Source: Chryseobacterium sp. BGARF1 (lineage in GTDB: Bacteria; Bacteroidota; Bacteroidia; Flavobacteriales; Weeksellaceae). Taken from it: a stretch of 64,000 nucleotides of DNA. Positions within the stretch are counted from its first letter, which is position 1. Each line of letters begins with the position of its first letter. The stretch covers positions 1-64,000 of the forward strand of contig NZ_LELA01000073.1 in NCBI RefSeq assembly GCF_001677955.1, written 5' to 3'. Under the pieces are notes generated by a model. It did no database searches. It saw only the letters and a program-made list of their open reading frames with translations, and was not told where the DNA came from. The translations under genes were made by a program, and so were the position numbers. Shown here in pieces: positions 1-8,811 of this stretch.

Positions 1-88
1 TTACCAAACAATAGAAGAATTTAACAATCAAAACAAAATTTATCAAAATGTAGCTTAACTTATACTGGAATTTTTGTTTGCATATCCA
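1..88 (+). mobile_element. 3' end of an IS3-like insertion sequence (cut by window start)
   Basis: The first 88 bases match the reverse complement of 8448-8535 at 83 of 88 positions. They encode the last residues of a transposase-like protein followed by a short terminal region that ends in CA at 87-88, as IS3-family elements do. A core TCCAGTATAAGTTAAGC (read inward from the end) recurs as TCCAGTAGAAGTTAAGC near 13551, where a 5' end of a related element lies. The element continues to the left of the window, so completeness cannot be judged. Family assignment rests on the TG/CA ends and on the orfA-like remnant at 13407-13514. Confidence 0.65.
2..58 (+). CDS. C-terminal tail of an IS transposase (partial)
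   Basis: Eighteen codons ending in TAA read YQTIEEFNNQNKIYQNVA. The same tail, ending NAA instead of NVA, is encoded on the other strand at 8478-8534. One of the differences between the copies is synonymous. The tail fits the end of an IS3-type orfB transposase, but the catalytic DDE region lies outside the window, so the family is inferred. Confidence 0.5.
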   Translation, partial: YQTIEEFNNQNKIYQNVA

Positions 89-431
89 TACCGCAAATGT
101 TAACGGATGTAAGATGATAGTTAAAATTGTTTTTGATGACGGTGTTTACAGCAAGTCAACACCAGCTTATGTACAAACAGAAAGCGAACTTAAAATGATT
201 CCCAACCCTGAAAAAGATGAAGTAAGAATTTCTTACGATACAGGAAATGCAAAAGTTGAAGCAACAAATCTTTACATTGATGATCAGGGAGGACGCCTTC
301 GCCATCAGGAAAAATTGAAGGGCTCAAAAGTTGAGACTAAGTTGAATGTCAGTCAATGGTTACAAGGTATGTATCTTGTTTCTATAAGTGCTACAGCAGA
401 TTCTTTACAGGGTAAATTGCTGAAAAAATAA
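89..431 (+). pseudogene. C-terminal fragment of a T9SS-secreted protein, truncated by an IS
   Basis: About 114 codons of an open frame begin directly at the IS end and stop at 431. The last 75 residues form a type A T9SS C-terminal sorting domain: a MIPNPEKDEV segment (the usual YPNP start), a beta-rich middle, GMYLVSI, and a basic KLLKK end. In intact genes this domain follows a signal peptide and a large passenger, and sends the protein through T9SS to the cell surface. Here the passenger is missing. A TTG at 78 inside the IS end could give a 117-residue product, but without a signal peptide it would not be exported. It is most likely a dead 3' end of a disrupted gene. Confidence 0.7.
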
Positions 432-449
432 TCTTATTTTTAATTTTCA

Positions 450-480
450 GACAACCCCAGACTGGGGTTGTCTGTCTTTT
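450..480 (+). terminator. rho-independent terminator
   Basis: An 11-bp perfect stem GACAACCCCAG / CTGGGGTTGTC (450-460 and 462-472) is followed by TGTCTTTT. It closes the truncated T9SS gene. Confidence 0.75.
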
Positions 481-606
481 ATAATAGATGAAAGTTTAAA
501 GAATATCAGAATTATACGAACGAATTACAAATATTTAAAAGAATAATTATTGAATAAAAATCTACTATTAAATATCTATATTTAGTGAACCAAATTAATT
601 TTTTTT

Positions 607-2466
607 ATGAAAAAGAACTTTTATTTATTGGCAATGATAGGACTTTCTATGTGTTGTCAAGCTCAAAATTATCAATGGCAATGGGCTAAGACAGGGGGTG
701 CTATTAATGGAAGCAGTAATATTGGCTTTAACCAAATCGATGATGAGCATATCTTGGATATTGTTGTTGACAATCAAAACAACAGTTATTATCTGACATC
801 AATCTATGATGATACCCCCTTATTAAATGGACAATCAGTTACTAATTATGGTGGAAAAGATCTTTTAATTTTTTCTACTGACTGCCTGGGAAATGTTCGA
901 TGGACCAGAACTATCGGTTCGAGTACAAACACCGGACTCAGTCAAAAATTAACATTGGATAATTCCGGGGGAATCTATATGTCAATAAATATTCCTAACA
1001 ATGCAACTCCGGGAAGTGGGAGCTTACCGCCTCGATTTGGAGATAATAATATAGCACCAACGATTACCAACGATCCCTTTCAGCCGCAGGCAGGATTAAG
1101 AACAGGTTATCTTTTAAAGTACAATACCTCTGATGGGAATTTAGTTTGGAGACGTGATTTTCAGGGGGATGTAACTGCCTTTAATGCGGATATGGATATG
1201 AGCCCCCCTGTTATTGACTCTCAGGGAAATTTACATCTGATTCTAGGATTTTGGAGCGGAACCCATTTAGGAGGACTCATTACAGTGCCGGGTTCTTTTA
1301 ACAGCTATACTAATTATCAATATTATCTTGTGAAATATGATACTGCAGGAAATGTCGTTGGTACGCCTGCATTATTGCCTATCACCGGGTCTACCACATT
1401 TTTAGCAGGATACTTGAACTTTATGTATGATGAATCCAGCAGCCTTTATTATCTTGCCGGATCAAGAAATTTACCGGGAGGAGGTAATAGAACATTGTCT
1501 TACAACAACGTTCCAATCAGTCAAAATGCATTTGTTTTTTCTTTTAATTCTACAAACTTTACAGAAATATGGAGAAAGGAAATTAATAATGGAACTCCAA
1601 ATTCGGCAGGTGATTATATTTTTGGATTAAAAAAAGATATTGTTACTAACGATATTTATATTTCAGGAAGATTTTTTAAAGGTAATAATACACCTAATCT
1701 TTCAAGTTTTGGCAATTACTCTTTTACTACGCCTTTAACAGGGCAAATTAGCTTTGCTATGAAATTGAACAATTTAGGAAATGTTATTTGGTGTACAAAT
1801 CCTGTTTCTCTTTCAGATGGCAGTTCAGATGCATTTATAGTCAATGCGAGAATGCCTATTGCATTGAAGGGAAGTGAGGTATTATTCGCTAAAGGAAGTA
1901 TTCAAGAAGTTTGGGGAACATTTCCAATGGTAAGACCGGCCAATGACAGGACTGATCCGCTTGTTGTAAGATTTAATAAAGATACAGGAGTCGTTAACGG
2001 TACTTATGAAGTACAGGGAAGCTATGGACAGGAAGATCACTTTACTGCTATCGCTGTAGATAGTGATAATAATATTATGCTTGGTGGTTTTATCAACCAA
2101 CAGCTCTTTATTTCTTCTAGTGATAATGTTGCAACCATAAGCAATGCAGCAGGAAGCAATAAAACAGATTTCTTTTTTACTAAACTAGCCACTTCAGCAA
2201 CCTGTACAGGCCTATCGGTAGAAGAGACCGCAGCAGAAGCTGAACTAAAATTCTATCCAAATCCTGTAAGTGATGTTCTTAACATTAAAAGTAAAAGTGC
2301 ACTGCAGAGTTTTGAAGTATACTCTTCAACAGGACAGACCGTTCAAAGAGGAAGCCTAAGAGGTAACACCGCTCAGGTGAATATGAGCTCTCTTGTATCA
2401 GGAGTTTATTATGTGAAAGTAAAAACAGAGAAGGCTGCAATTACAGAGAAGGTAATAAAGAAATAA
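607..2466 (+). CDS. T9SS type A sorting domain-containing secreted protein
   Basis: A 619-residue protein starts with a signal peptide (MKKNFYLLAMIGLSMCCQAQ). The body has repeated blocks of the pattern 'D..NN.Y..G.F' with phrases such as YLLKYNTSDGNLVW and LVKYDTAGNVVG, typical of SBBP/beta-propeller-like surface proteins of Bacteroidota. Residues about 545-619 are a T9SS sorting domain (FYPNPVSDVL, SGVYYVKV, KVIKK). It would be exported by Sec, moved across the outer membrane by T9SS and anchored or released. No enzyme motif is visible. The start ATG follows an A/T-rich stretch, and a strong terminator follows the stop, so it is probably monocistronic. Confidence 0.85.
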   Translation: MKKNFYLLAMIGLSMCCQAQNYQWQWAKTGGAINGSSNIGFNQIDDEHILDIVVDNQNNSYYLTSIYDDTPLLNGQSVTNYGGKDLLIFSTDCLGNVRWTRTIGSSTNTGLSQKLTLDNSGGIYMSINIPNNATPGSGSLPPRFGDNNIAPTITNDPFQPQAGLRTGYLLKYNTSDGNLVWRRDFQGDVTAFNADMDMSPPVIDSQGNLHLILGFWSGTHLGGLITVPGSFNSYTNYQYYLVKYDTAGNVVGTPALLPITGSTTFLAGYLNFMYDESSSLYYLAGSRNLPGGGNRTLSYNNVPISQNAFVFSFNSTNFTEIWRKEINNGTPNSAGDYIFGLKKDIVTNDIYISGRFFKGNNTPNLSSFGNYSFTTPLTGQISFAMKLNNLGNVIWCTNPVSLSDGSSDAFIVNARMPIALKGSEVLFAKGSIQEVWGTFPMVRPANDRTDPLVVRFNKDTGVVNGTYEVQGSYGQEDHFTAIAVDSDNNIMLGGFINQQLFISSSDNVATISNAAGSNKTDFFFTKLATSATCTGLSVEETAAEAELKFYPNPVSDVLNIKSKSALQSFEVYSSTGQTVQRGSLRGNTAQVNMSSLVSGVYYVKVKTEKAAITEKVIKK

Positions 2467-2477
2467 ATTCTTTAGAT

Positions 2478-2517
2478 AAAAATCCGCAAAGAATTATTTT
2501 TTTTTGCGGATTTTTAT
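2478..2517 (+). terminator. rho-independent terminator
   Basis: A 13-bp perfect stem AAAAATCCGCAAA / TTTGCGGATTTTT (2478-2490, 2503-2515) lies 11 bases after the stop of the T9SS protein gene. The 3' arm ends in a T-run. Confidence 0.8.
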
Positions 2518-2542
2518 CATTTTGCAATAAAATAGAGCTTAA

Positions 2543-2713
2543 AGTATTAGGATATCGGTAGTTTTTCACTTTAACTTTTCCAGCTTTGACTATTATGATC
2601 AGTGGTTTTTAAATTTCGCTGAAGGAAAAGAAATGCAGGGAAGTGCCACAAAATACAACGAACCTGAATTCAGTATTCAAGACGAATTTCACTTCCTTCT
2701 AAAAAAAGAATAA
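2543..2713 (+). pseudogene. remnant 3' end of an unrecognised gene
   Basis: An open stretch with no usable start reads as a plausible protein tail (SSFDYYDQWFLNF ... PEFSIQDEFHFLLKKE) before TAA. Composition looks like coding sequence rather than random AT-rich DNA, yet the frame is closed by a stop at 2540 and the preceding terminator leaves no room for more. I do not recognise the family. It is most likely debris of a deleted gene. Confidence 0.35.
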
Positions 2714-2739
2714 TTTAGATACAGTTACTATTTCTTTTC

Positions 2740-3294
2740 TTAGCCATCAAAATCGCCACAATCATGCTCTTTAAAAAGAGGAAGGGCTTGTTTTGTGGTA
2801 AAGTATTTTGATATCCTTTTGTTTTTTAAATTAAGTTTATTCCCTTCTATAACCAGTTCATAGACAGGTGATTTGTCTATTTTTGTCAAGGTGAATGTAC
2901 GTTCTTCGGTTTTTATGACAGATTTGTTTAATTCAATAGATAATGTAAAATTATGTATCTCAAATGTGTCTTTTTCATCGCAAACATTGGTCCATATTAT
3001 TTTATCTTTTGTGATAGATAAATTAGCCAAATCGCACGAGTAGCAATTACCTGAAAATTCTATACCATATTTATCATAGCCGCTCGGACTTTTAACATCA
3101 AGCAAATCAATTGGAACCAAGGCTTTTATATCTTCCCTGATCTCTATATTTTTTTCCTCGTTTATTTTTGCATCTGCTTTTTTTAAGTCTGTTTTTACTA
3201 TTTGATTTTCTTGCACTGTTATTTTTTTGTCTGCTTTGGAACAAGAAGCAAATAAGCTTAATATAAGGGCAAGACTGATGATTTGAATCTTCAT
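2740..3294 (-). CDS. hypothetical lipoprotein
   Basis: A 184-residue protein with a lipoprotein signal (MKIQIISLALILSLFASCSK, lipobox FASC). The mature part begins with a charged Lys/Glu linker (about residues 22-55), followed by a beta-rich domain with a Cys pair (NCYSC, about 82-86). It ends in HDCGDFDG. I recognise no family. It would be anchored to the outer or inner membrane by its N-terminal Cys. It stands alone between the T9SS gene and a divergent secreted protein. Confidence 0.7.
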   Translation of the reverse strand: MKIQIISLALILSLFASCSKADKKITVQENQIVKTDLKKADAKINEEKNIEIREDIKALVPIDLLDVKSPSGYDKYGIEFSGNCYSCDLANLSITKDKIIWTNVCDEKDTFEIHNFTLSIELNKSVIKTEERTFTLTKIDKSPVYELVIEGNKLNLKNKRISKYFTTKQALPLFKEHDCGDFDG

Positions 3295-3388
3295 ATACTA
3301 AAAATTTATCTTTTGTAAAATTATTTAAAATAATACTTTCAGAATATCCCTGTTTTCAGCCAATTTTCTCATATATCTAATTGTTTTT

Positions 3389-3419
3389 TTTGTCATTAAT
3401 TTCAATACAAATACCTTCG
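3389..3419 (+). promoter_or_regulatory. Bacteroidota-type promoter
   Basis: TTTG at 3389-3392, then 19 bases, then TACCTTCG at 3412-3419, close to the TAnnTTTG -7 consensus of the Bacteroidota primary sigma factor with the right spacing. It lies 11 bases before the ATG of the downstream gene. Confidence 0.5.
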
Positions 3420-3429
3420 TTCTAAGATA

Positions 3430-4530
3430 ATGTTTAACCACAATAGTAGACGAATGATAAATTGCAACCGAATTTTGATGACTGTTTCACTGGCTGTTTT
3501 TATAAGTTGTCATCCAGATGGTAAAAAAGCAGAAATCGCCCAAACCGAAAAGCAGATTAAAAAAAAACTGGCAACATTCGCCGATTTCAAAAAAATAAAA
3601 GGAGTTGATAATGTACAGGATGTGCCGTTTCAACTATTTACAAAATTGGATTCTGTACGGTTTTTTGTAGCTCCCAACAAAGATGCTGCTTTTATGAAAA
3701 TACCTTATGGCAAGCTCGATAATTATTATGGTTTTGAGGAGTTTGATGACTTTTACTCGATACATTACAGCATAGAAAATAATATTTCGAACAGCATTGA
3801 AGCTTTTGTTTTGAAATCTGAGTTTACAGCTTCCTTTGATTTGACTTTAAAGGGTGTAGATCTCTATGAGATCAGAAGCAGTACGTATATGGACAAGCCT
3901 GATTTTAAGGATAAATCTTTTGCTAAATATGGAACTGTGGAAGAAGTAGGGTCAGATGAATATCAAGCTGCTTTCCCATCAAAAATAGACGAGGTTTTCA
4001 CGAAAAATCCGGATGTGAAACTGAAAGGTAACAATTGGATATCTAGCGAAAACGGACAAGAGCAAAAAATCCAGCAGTATGAAAATCTGGAAACTGAAGA
4101 TGGGCTGCTGTCTTACCGATATATCGGACATTCCAACTTTTTGGGTTTAGAAATCTTCAGGGAAGAAAGTATAGATGCCAACAATTCTTATTATGTTTTT
4201 TATAATCCTAAAGAAGGGTTTTCGATGGATCTATTAACTTCCGGTTATCCTCACATTGTTCCCTCGATTAACAGGGTTTCTTCTGTCAGCAATAATAATG
4301 ATGTGGGCTCAGATCTTTTGGTAGCTCAATATCTGCCTGAATCTAAAAAGCAGATAAATCAATTGTATGTCAACTTCACAGGTTTCAAGTTTGGAGATGA
4401 GCGAAAAGCCTTTTGGATAAATCATGATACGCTGTATGCAGAAGTGTATCCCACAAACTCAGCACCGGCAAATGGTAAAAAACAAAAACCTTCTTACATC
4501 AAGATTCAGCTGAGATCCAACATTTTTTAA
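3430..4530 (+). CDS. hypothetical lipoprotein, 366 residues
   Basis: The N-terminus has a hydrophobic stretch followed by VFISCHPDG, consistent with a lipobox with Cys at about residue 27. The true start may be ATG 3430 or the internal Met codon at 3478, giving a shorter signal peptide (MTVSLAVFISC). The mature protein is rich in charged and aromatic residues with no motif I recognise. Promoter elements at 3389-3419 sit just upstream and favour an early start. It may form a unit with the secreted protein that follows, although that gene has its own -7 element. Confidence 0.6.
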   Translation: MFNHNSRRMINCNRILMTVSLAVFISCHPDGKKAEIAQTEKQIKKKLATFADFKKIKGVDNVQDVPFQLFTKLDSVRFFVAPNKDAAFMKIPYGKLDNYYGFEEFDDFYSIHYSIENNISNSIEAFVLKSEFTASFDLTLKGVDLYEIRSSTYMDKPDFKDKSFAKYGTVEEVGSDEYQAAFPSKIDEVFTKNPDVKLKGNNWISSENGQEQKIQQYENLETEDGLLSYRYIGHSNFLGLEIFREESIDANNSYYVFYNPKEGFSMDLLTSGYPHIVPSINRVSSVSNNNDVGSDLLVAQYLPESKKQINQLYVNFTGFKFGDERKAFWINHDTLYAEVYPTNSAPANGKKQKPSYIKIQLRSNIF

Positions 4531-4616
4531 TTATTTGTTCCAAATGCTATGATGTTGCCATAAAAAATGAGAAAAAACCACTGGAATCAGCCAGTGTTTA
4601 CAGGGCAAAAGTGTGG

Positions 4617-4624
4617 TAGCTTTG
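4617..4624 (+). promoter_or_regulatory. probable -7 promoter element
   Basis: TAGCTTTG exactly fits TAnnTTTG and lies 26 bases before the ATG at 4650. No clear -33 TTTG is visible at the usual distance. A small hairpin (CACTGG/CCAGTG, 4579-4596) just upstream may end the preceding transcript. Confidence 0.35.
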
Positions 4625-4649
4625 ACGAAATTATTTAAAGATTCAAAAA

Positions 4650-5222
4650 ATGAAAAAAATCAGTTTATCGGTCTTTTTTTCCTTGCTGAGCATCATCACA
4701 TTTGCACAATCATTAAAAGTGGTTATCAGGCAAGATGGAAAAATAGTCGAGCGAAAAGAAAATATTTATCAACTGAAAAAAGCGCCTTTTCAGTTTGAAT
4801 TTGAAGCAACAAATTTGGAAGGCTTTTCATTAGGCGTAACGACCGATGGAGGACTGTATGAAGAAGCTGTAGATTTCTCAAACAAAGAACTGTCTTGGTT
4901 TGAAAACACAGGAATGGCAGAAGAACTATACAACAAAGAAAAAGAGTTGTTGGTTATGGATCATTCGCCATCCTACTGGTATTACATAGATAAAAACGAC
5001 CACAGGTTTGACAGAGACCCCAAAGGAGCACTCAATAAATGGATTGCTACTCGTACTATCAAACAACTATATGATGTGATGGCAGCAGAAGCTGTTGATT
5101 TTAAAAATATCGAGGGCAATGCATCTATTTTTATACTGATGTATATGCCAGTTTACAATGATGATTACAAAGTAATATCCAAGAAAAATCTTTTTGATGC
5201 CGAACTGATGTTCAAAGATTAA
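4650..5222 (+). CDS. hypothetical secreted protein, 190 residues
   Basis: A signal peptide (MKKISLSVFFSLLSIITFAQS) is followed by about 168 residues with beta-strand-like segments (KVVIRQDGKIVERKENIYQL) and aromatic patches (SPSYWYYIDKNDHRFD). I see no catalytic motif and do not recognise the family. The preceding gene also encodes an exported protein, so the two may act together in the envelope. A strong bidirectional terminator follows. Confidence 0.65.
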   Translation: MKKISLSVFFSLLSIITFAQSLKVVIRQDGKIVERKENIYQLKKAPFQFEFEATNLEGFSLGVTTDGGLYEEAVDFSNKELSWFENTGMAEELYNKEKELLVMDHSPSYWYYIDKNDHRFDRDPKGALNKWIATRTIKQLYDVMAAEAVDFKNIEGNASIFILMYMPVYNDDYKVISKKNLFDAELMFKD

Positions 5223-5254
5223 TCGAAACACAAATACTTAATTATATTCAAAAA

Positions 5255-5287
5255 AAATCCTGCTTTATTATAAAGTAGGATTTTTGA
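5255..5287. terminator. bidirectional terminator between convergent genes
   Basis: A 13-bp stem (5255-5267 with 5271-5283, one G-U pair) has A-runs on its left and T-runs on its right. It can stop transcription of the secreted-protein gene on the plus strand and of the response-regulator operon on the minus strand. Confidence 0.75.
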
Positions 5288-5306
5288 TTTGATGATGTAA
5301 CTCCTT

Positions 5307-5939
5307 TCAATGCCCCATGATCAATCCATACTCAATGGCCAATTTGATGGCGGAGCTTAGATTGGAGGTTTGAAATTTTTCGATGAGATTTTTTCGATGA
5401 CTTTCTACCGTGTGCGGACTGATAAATAACTTTTCTGCAATCAGGTTGGTCGTTAAACCATTTCCTGCCTCTACTAAAACTTCTTTTTCTCTTCGAGTCA
5501 ATTTCGGTACCTGATGTAAACCTTCGGATGATTTTTTCTCAAAAGCAGCTTTGGTCTGCCTGCATGAAAATGTTTTTCCAGAATAGACTGCCACAATACC
5601 TTCGATAATTTCTGAGACCGACGCATTTTTCTGAATATAGCCAGAAGCACCTTCTGCCAATGTGCTGTTGATAACAGGTAATTCATTATGAACACTCAGC
5701 ATAATGATTTGAAGATGATTATACTTTTTCTTTAAAGGCTTTATAAGTTCGATGGTATTGGTCTCTGCCAAATTGATGTCAAGCAACAATATATCAACCA
5801 ATTGTTTTCTAAGACCAATATTCGTCTCAGAAACATTCTTGAAACAACCTACTATTTCTATTCTTTCATTATTTTCCAAAATATTCCTGAGCCCTTCCAA
5901 TAGTAATGGATGGTCGTCTGTAATAGCTACTTTTATCAT
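5307..5939 (-). CDS. NarL/LuxR-family response regulator
   Basis: A 210-residue two-domain regulator. Residues 1-120 are a receiver domain with acidic pocket DD (8-9), phospho-acceptor Asp54 (LLLDINLAET) and Lys near 104. Residues about 145-205 are a LuxR-type helix-turn-helix (LTRREKEVLVEAGNGLTTNL, then SPHTVESHRKNLIEKF). It should bind DNA when phosphorylated by the histidine kinase encoded directly upstream, whose stop is 2 bases from this start. Targets are not evident, and I see no repeated operator near its own operon. Confidence 0.92.
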   Translation of the reverse strand: MIKVAITDDHPLLLEGLRNILENNERIEIVGCFKNVSETNIGLRKQLVDILLLDINLAETNTIELIKPLKKKYNHLQIIMLSVHNELPVINSTLAEGASGYIQKNASVSEIIEGIVAVYSGKTFSCRQTKAAFEKKSSEGLHQVPKLTRREKEVLVEAGNGLTTNLIAEKLFISPHTVESHRKNLIEKFQTSNLSSAIKLAIEYGLIMGH

Positions 5940-5941
5940 GT

Positions 5942-8152
5942 TTAATAGACGGGTATTTGAAGTTCTACGCTGGTGCCGATATTCAGCTCGGATCTGATGC
6001 TCATCGTTCCTTTTAAAAATTGAATTCTCGATTCGATATTATAAAAACCAGCCGTTTTTTTTGTATTTAAATTATGATGGTCAAAACCTTTGCCATTGTC
6101 TTCTACAGTAAGATTTAAAAGATTTTCTTCCTCACTTAGCTGGATAATGATTTCGGAAGCATCGGCATGTTTTATAGCATTGTTTACCAGTTCCTGAATA
6201 ATTCTGTAGATTAATAATTGCTTTTCCTGAGATAAAGAATTGTTATAATTGATAAACTCTGTATGGATATTCAATGTAGCGTTGGACATTCGGTTCGCAA
6301 ACTCTTTAACGGTTACAGCTAAACTATATTTGGTTAATAAATCGGGCATCAAGTTATGAGCAATACGTCTGAGCTCTTCTACGGCACTATCGATCTGATT
6401 GATGGATTTTAAAATTCCTTCCTCAATCATTTCGCCCTGATATAGATTGATATGAGAGAGCTGAAGTTTTGTTCCGCTAAGCAAACCACCCAAACCGTCA
6501 TGCAAATCACGAGCTAAGCGAGTCCGCTCTTGCTCTTGCCCTTCCAGCAATGCTGTAAGTGTATTTATTTTAGAATTTTGTTTTTCTTTTTCTATCGCCA
6601 GTGTATGTAGTTTATCCCGCTGCTTCATTGATCTTGCACGATGCTTGTACACATAAAGCAATAAAACAATCAGGATAATTGAAATGAAAATAAAAGTAAT
6701 ATAGTAGGAGTTCAGCTTTTCTTTATAGGTCAAAAGCTTTTTGAAGCTATCGATATTCTTATTTTTTTGCTGCGTTTCTAATTTTGACAATCGAAGTTGT
6801 TGCTCTTTCTTTTCTGATTGCAGTTCGGAAAACTTCAATCGCTCACGCTGGTTTTCTTCGACCAATTTCAAGTTGCTATAAATCTGCTCACGTTGTTTTC
6901 GCAAAATATCCATCAATCTGATTTGCTGTGCTTTTTTATCGCTTTCCAGTTGCAGTTTGATGTATTTTTGTTGCTGCCTTTCATTTTCAAATTGTGATTC
7001 AAGTCTTTTTGTAATATTCAGTTTTTCCTGGTCATACACACTTTTATACTTATCCAGATAGCTTTTGTAATAGACCAGAGATTCCTCATAGTTACCCTGA
7101 TCTTCGCTGATTTGAGATAGAGATTCCAGAATCGACAGCTCTATATTCTGGTCTTTGACAGTGCTTTTTCCGATTTCCATAGATGCCTTTAATAAATAGG
7201 ATTTGGCAACATCATATTGCTTCTTTTGCAAAGCAAGCTCTGCCAGAATTCCGAATGAAGATGCTATATGGATGGCATTACCCATTTCCAGACTTACAGC
7301 ATTGGCGAGCTCGGCATATTTTTTTGCCTTATCGGGGTTAAAACCTGTGTAGAGATTGGCTAAATTGATTGCGGCATAAGAAAGATTACTTTTGTTTATG
7401 ATTGCCTCTTTATTCTTATTAAAGGTTAAAATCGCCTGTAAATAATATTGCTCTACTTTATTTCTCAGCGGAATATCTGAATTATTTTGCACATATTTTT
7501 GCTCGTACATGTAGCCCATCCTCATGTATGCGTCGAAGGTCACATTAGGGTCATTTTGTTTGGATGCCAACAAAAGAAACTGCTTACTATATTTTTCTTC
7601 CAATTGATACTCGCTCATATTAGCATAAATAGCAGCCAGCTCTTTTACTACATTAGCAAATCTTAAGTAAAGTGTAGAGGTGGTGGGCGAATTTTCGTAA
7701 TAATCGATTGCTTTCAAAAAAGCGGCTACGGCTTGAGTCGTTTTGTTGTTGCGAATCGATATCCAACCTTCTGCATAGTTTAGATAGCCTTTGGATTCGT
7801 TATCATTCGTTTTCAAACTATATTTTTTTGCCAATGAAAGACTTTTTGACGCCTCGATATTTTTGTTATCAAGACGGTAGTTTATGGCTTGTACGGCATA
7901 CAATATGGCAGCAAATTTTCCATCGTTTTGCTTTGTTGCAATAGGAATATTGATTTCTAAAATTTGATAAGATCTCGCTTTTTCGTTGTTTAAAAATAAA
8001 GCGTTGGCATATCTTGGCGCTAACCTGAGCTGCTCAGTTGTTTTGTTTGATGCATTGTTGTATTCTTTTTGTAATCTGTCCAAAGCAGTCTGAGCTTGCG
8101 CAAAAAGCGAACAGATAATGAGAAAAAAAGTATATAAAAATCGGTATGTCAA
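5942..8152 (-). CDS. TPR-containing sensor histidine kinase (HisKA_3 type)
   Basis: A 736-residue kinase. Residues 1-21 are a signal peptide; residues about 40-370 are TPR-like helical repeats in the periplasm; a coiled coil (about 375-470) leads to one membrane segment (about 483-503). The cytoplasmic part has the HisKA_3 box ERTRLARDLHDGLGG with phospho-His551, and a HATPase_c domain with N-box (QELVNNAIKHA) and G-box (VEDNGKGFD). This layout is common in Bacteroidota kinases paired with LuxR-type regulators. It partners the regulator 2 bases downstream. The signal sensed by the TPR part is unknown. Confidence 0.92.
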   Translation of the reverse strand: MTYRFLYTFFLIICSLFAQAQTALDRLQKEYNNASNKTTEQLRLAPRYANALFLNNEKARSYQILEINIPIATKQNDGKFAAILYAVQAINYRLDNKNIEASKSLSLAKKYSLKTNDNESKGYLNYAEGWISIRNNKTTQAVAAFLKAIDYYENSPTTSTLYLRFANVVKELAAIYANMSEYQLEEKYSKQFLLLASKQNDPNVTFDAYMRMGYMYEQKYVQNNSDIPLRNKVEQYYLQAILTFNKNKEAIINKSNLSYAAINLANLYTGFNPDKAKKYAELANAVSLEMGNAIHIASSFGILAELALQKKQYDVAKSYLLKASMEIGKSTVKDQNIELSILESLSQISEDQGNYEESLVYYKSYLDKYKSVYDQEKLNITKRLESQFENERQQQKYIKLQLESDKKAQQIRLMDILRKQREQIYSNLKLVEENQRERLKFSELQSEKKEQQLRLSKLETQQKNKNIDSFKKLLTYKEKLNSYYITFIFISIILIVLLLYVYKHRARSMKQRDKLHTLAIEKEKQNSKINTLTALLEGQEQERTRLARDLHDGLGGLLSGTKLQLSHINLYQGEMIEEGILKSINQIDSAVEELRRIAHNLMPDLLTKYSLAVTVKEFANRMSNATLNIHTEFINYNNSLSQEKQLLIYRIIQELVNNAIKHADASEIIIQLSEEENLLNLTVEDNGKGFDHHNLNTKKTAGFYNIESRIQFLKGTMSIRSELNIGTSVELQIPVY

Positions 8153-8811
8153 ATTTTTAATTTTTTATAGTAAGATATAATGATTTGACTAAAATAAGCA
8201 TTAATTAATTTTTAAAATCAACTTTTAGTGCAAAATATTCATGCAGCTAAAATTAGAGATTTCACTACATTGATTCATCTGTCATTCCATTGAACTTTAT
8301 AATAAAATTTTGTAGGAAGGTTTATTGAATATTCATTTATTTGCCATAAAAATTATTAAGAATAGCTTATTATAAGGCAAAGTTATTCTTCTTAATACCG
8401 CTGAAAAATTGAAAAAATATTTGATAAATTGTATTGTAATATTAAACTGGATATGCAAATAAAAATTCCAGTATTAGTTAAGCAGCATTTTGGTAAATTT
8501 TGTTTTGATTGTTAAATTCTTCTATTGTTTGGTAATTTAATACAACAATACTCATTCTCTGCCAGTTTATATACTTTTTTATCCCGCAACCAATTAAAGC
8601 AAGATACAAATTTACTGCTTCAAGGTTTGAATGAAAATAATGTTGATTCATCAGATAAAAGATTTTTTATCATAGACGATTATTTTTGATGATATCCTAT
8701 GATATATTTAAGAACCAGGAGTGATAATTTTAAAAAACAGTTATATTTGCTGAAAATACTCAATACGATAAAATTCGTTTTTTTTAGTTTACAGTTTATA
8801 ATAATCCACTC
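8153..8811. other. 659-bp intergenic region with an IS remnant
   Basis: This gap separates the divergent TPR kinase and hybrid kinase. It is very AT-rich. The only structure I can support is the IS end at 8448-8535 and a little transposase-like sequence to its right. Promoters for both divergent genes must lie here, but I find no confident -33/-7 pair. Confidence 0.5.
8448..8535 (-). mobile_element. 3' end of an IS3-like element, inverted copy of window start
   Basis: Starts with TG at 8448 (TGGATATGCAAAT), carries the core TTCCAGTATTAGTTAAGC, and encodes on the minus strand the transposase tail YQTIEEFNNQNKIYQNAA (stop at 8478-8480). It is 83/88 identical to the reverse complement of bases 1-88. 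Sequence to the right (8536-8600) does not read as an intact transposase: a few codons (INW...LNYQ) suggest the catalytic end in broken form. It is a truncated relic rather than a mobile copy. Confidence 0.7.
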
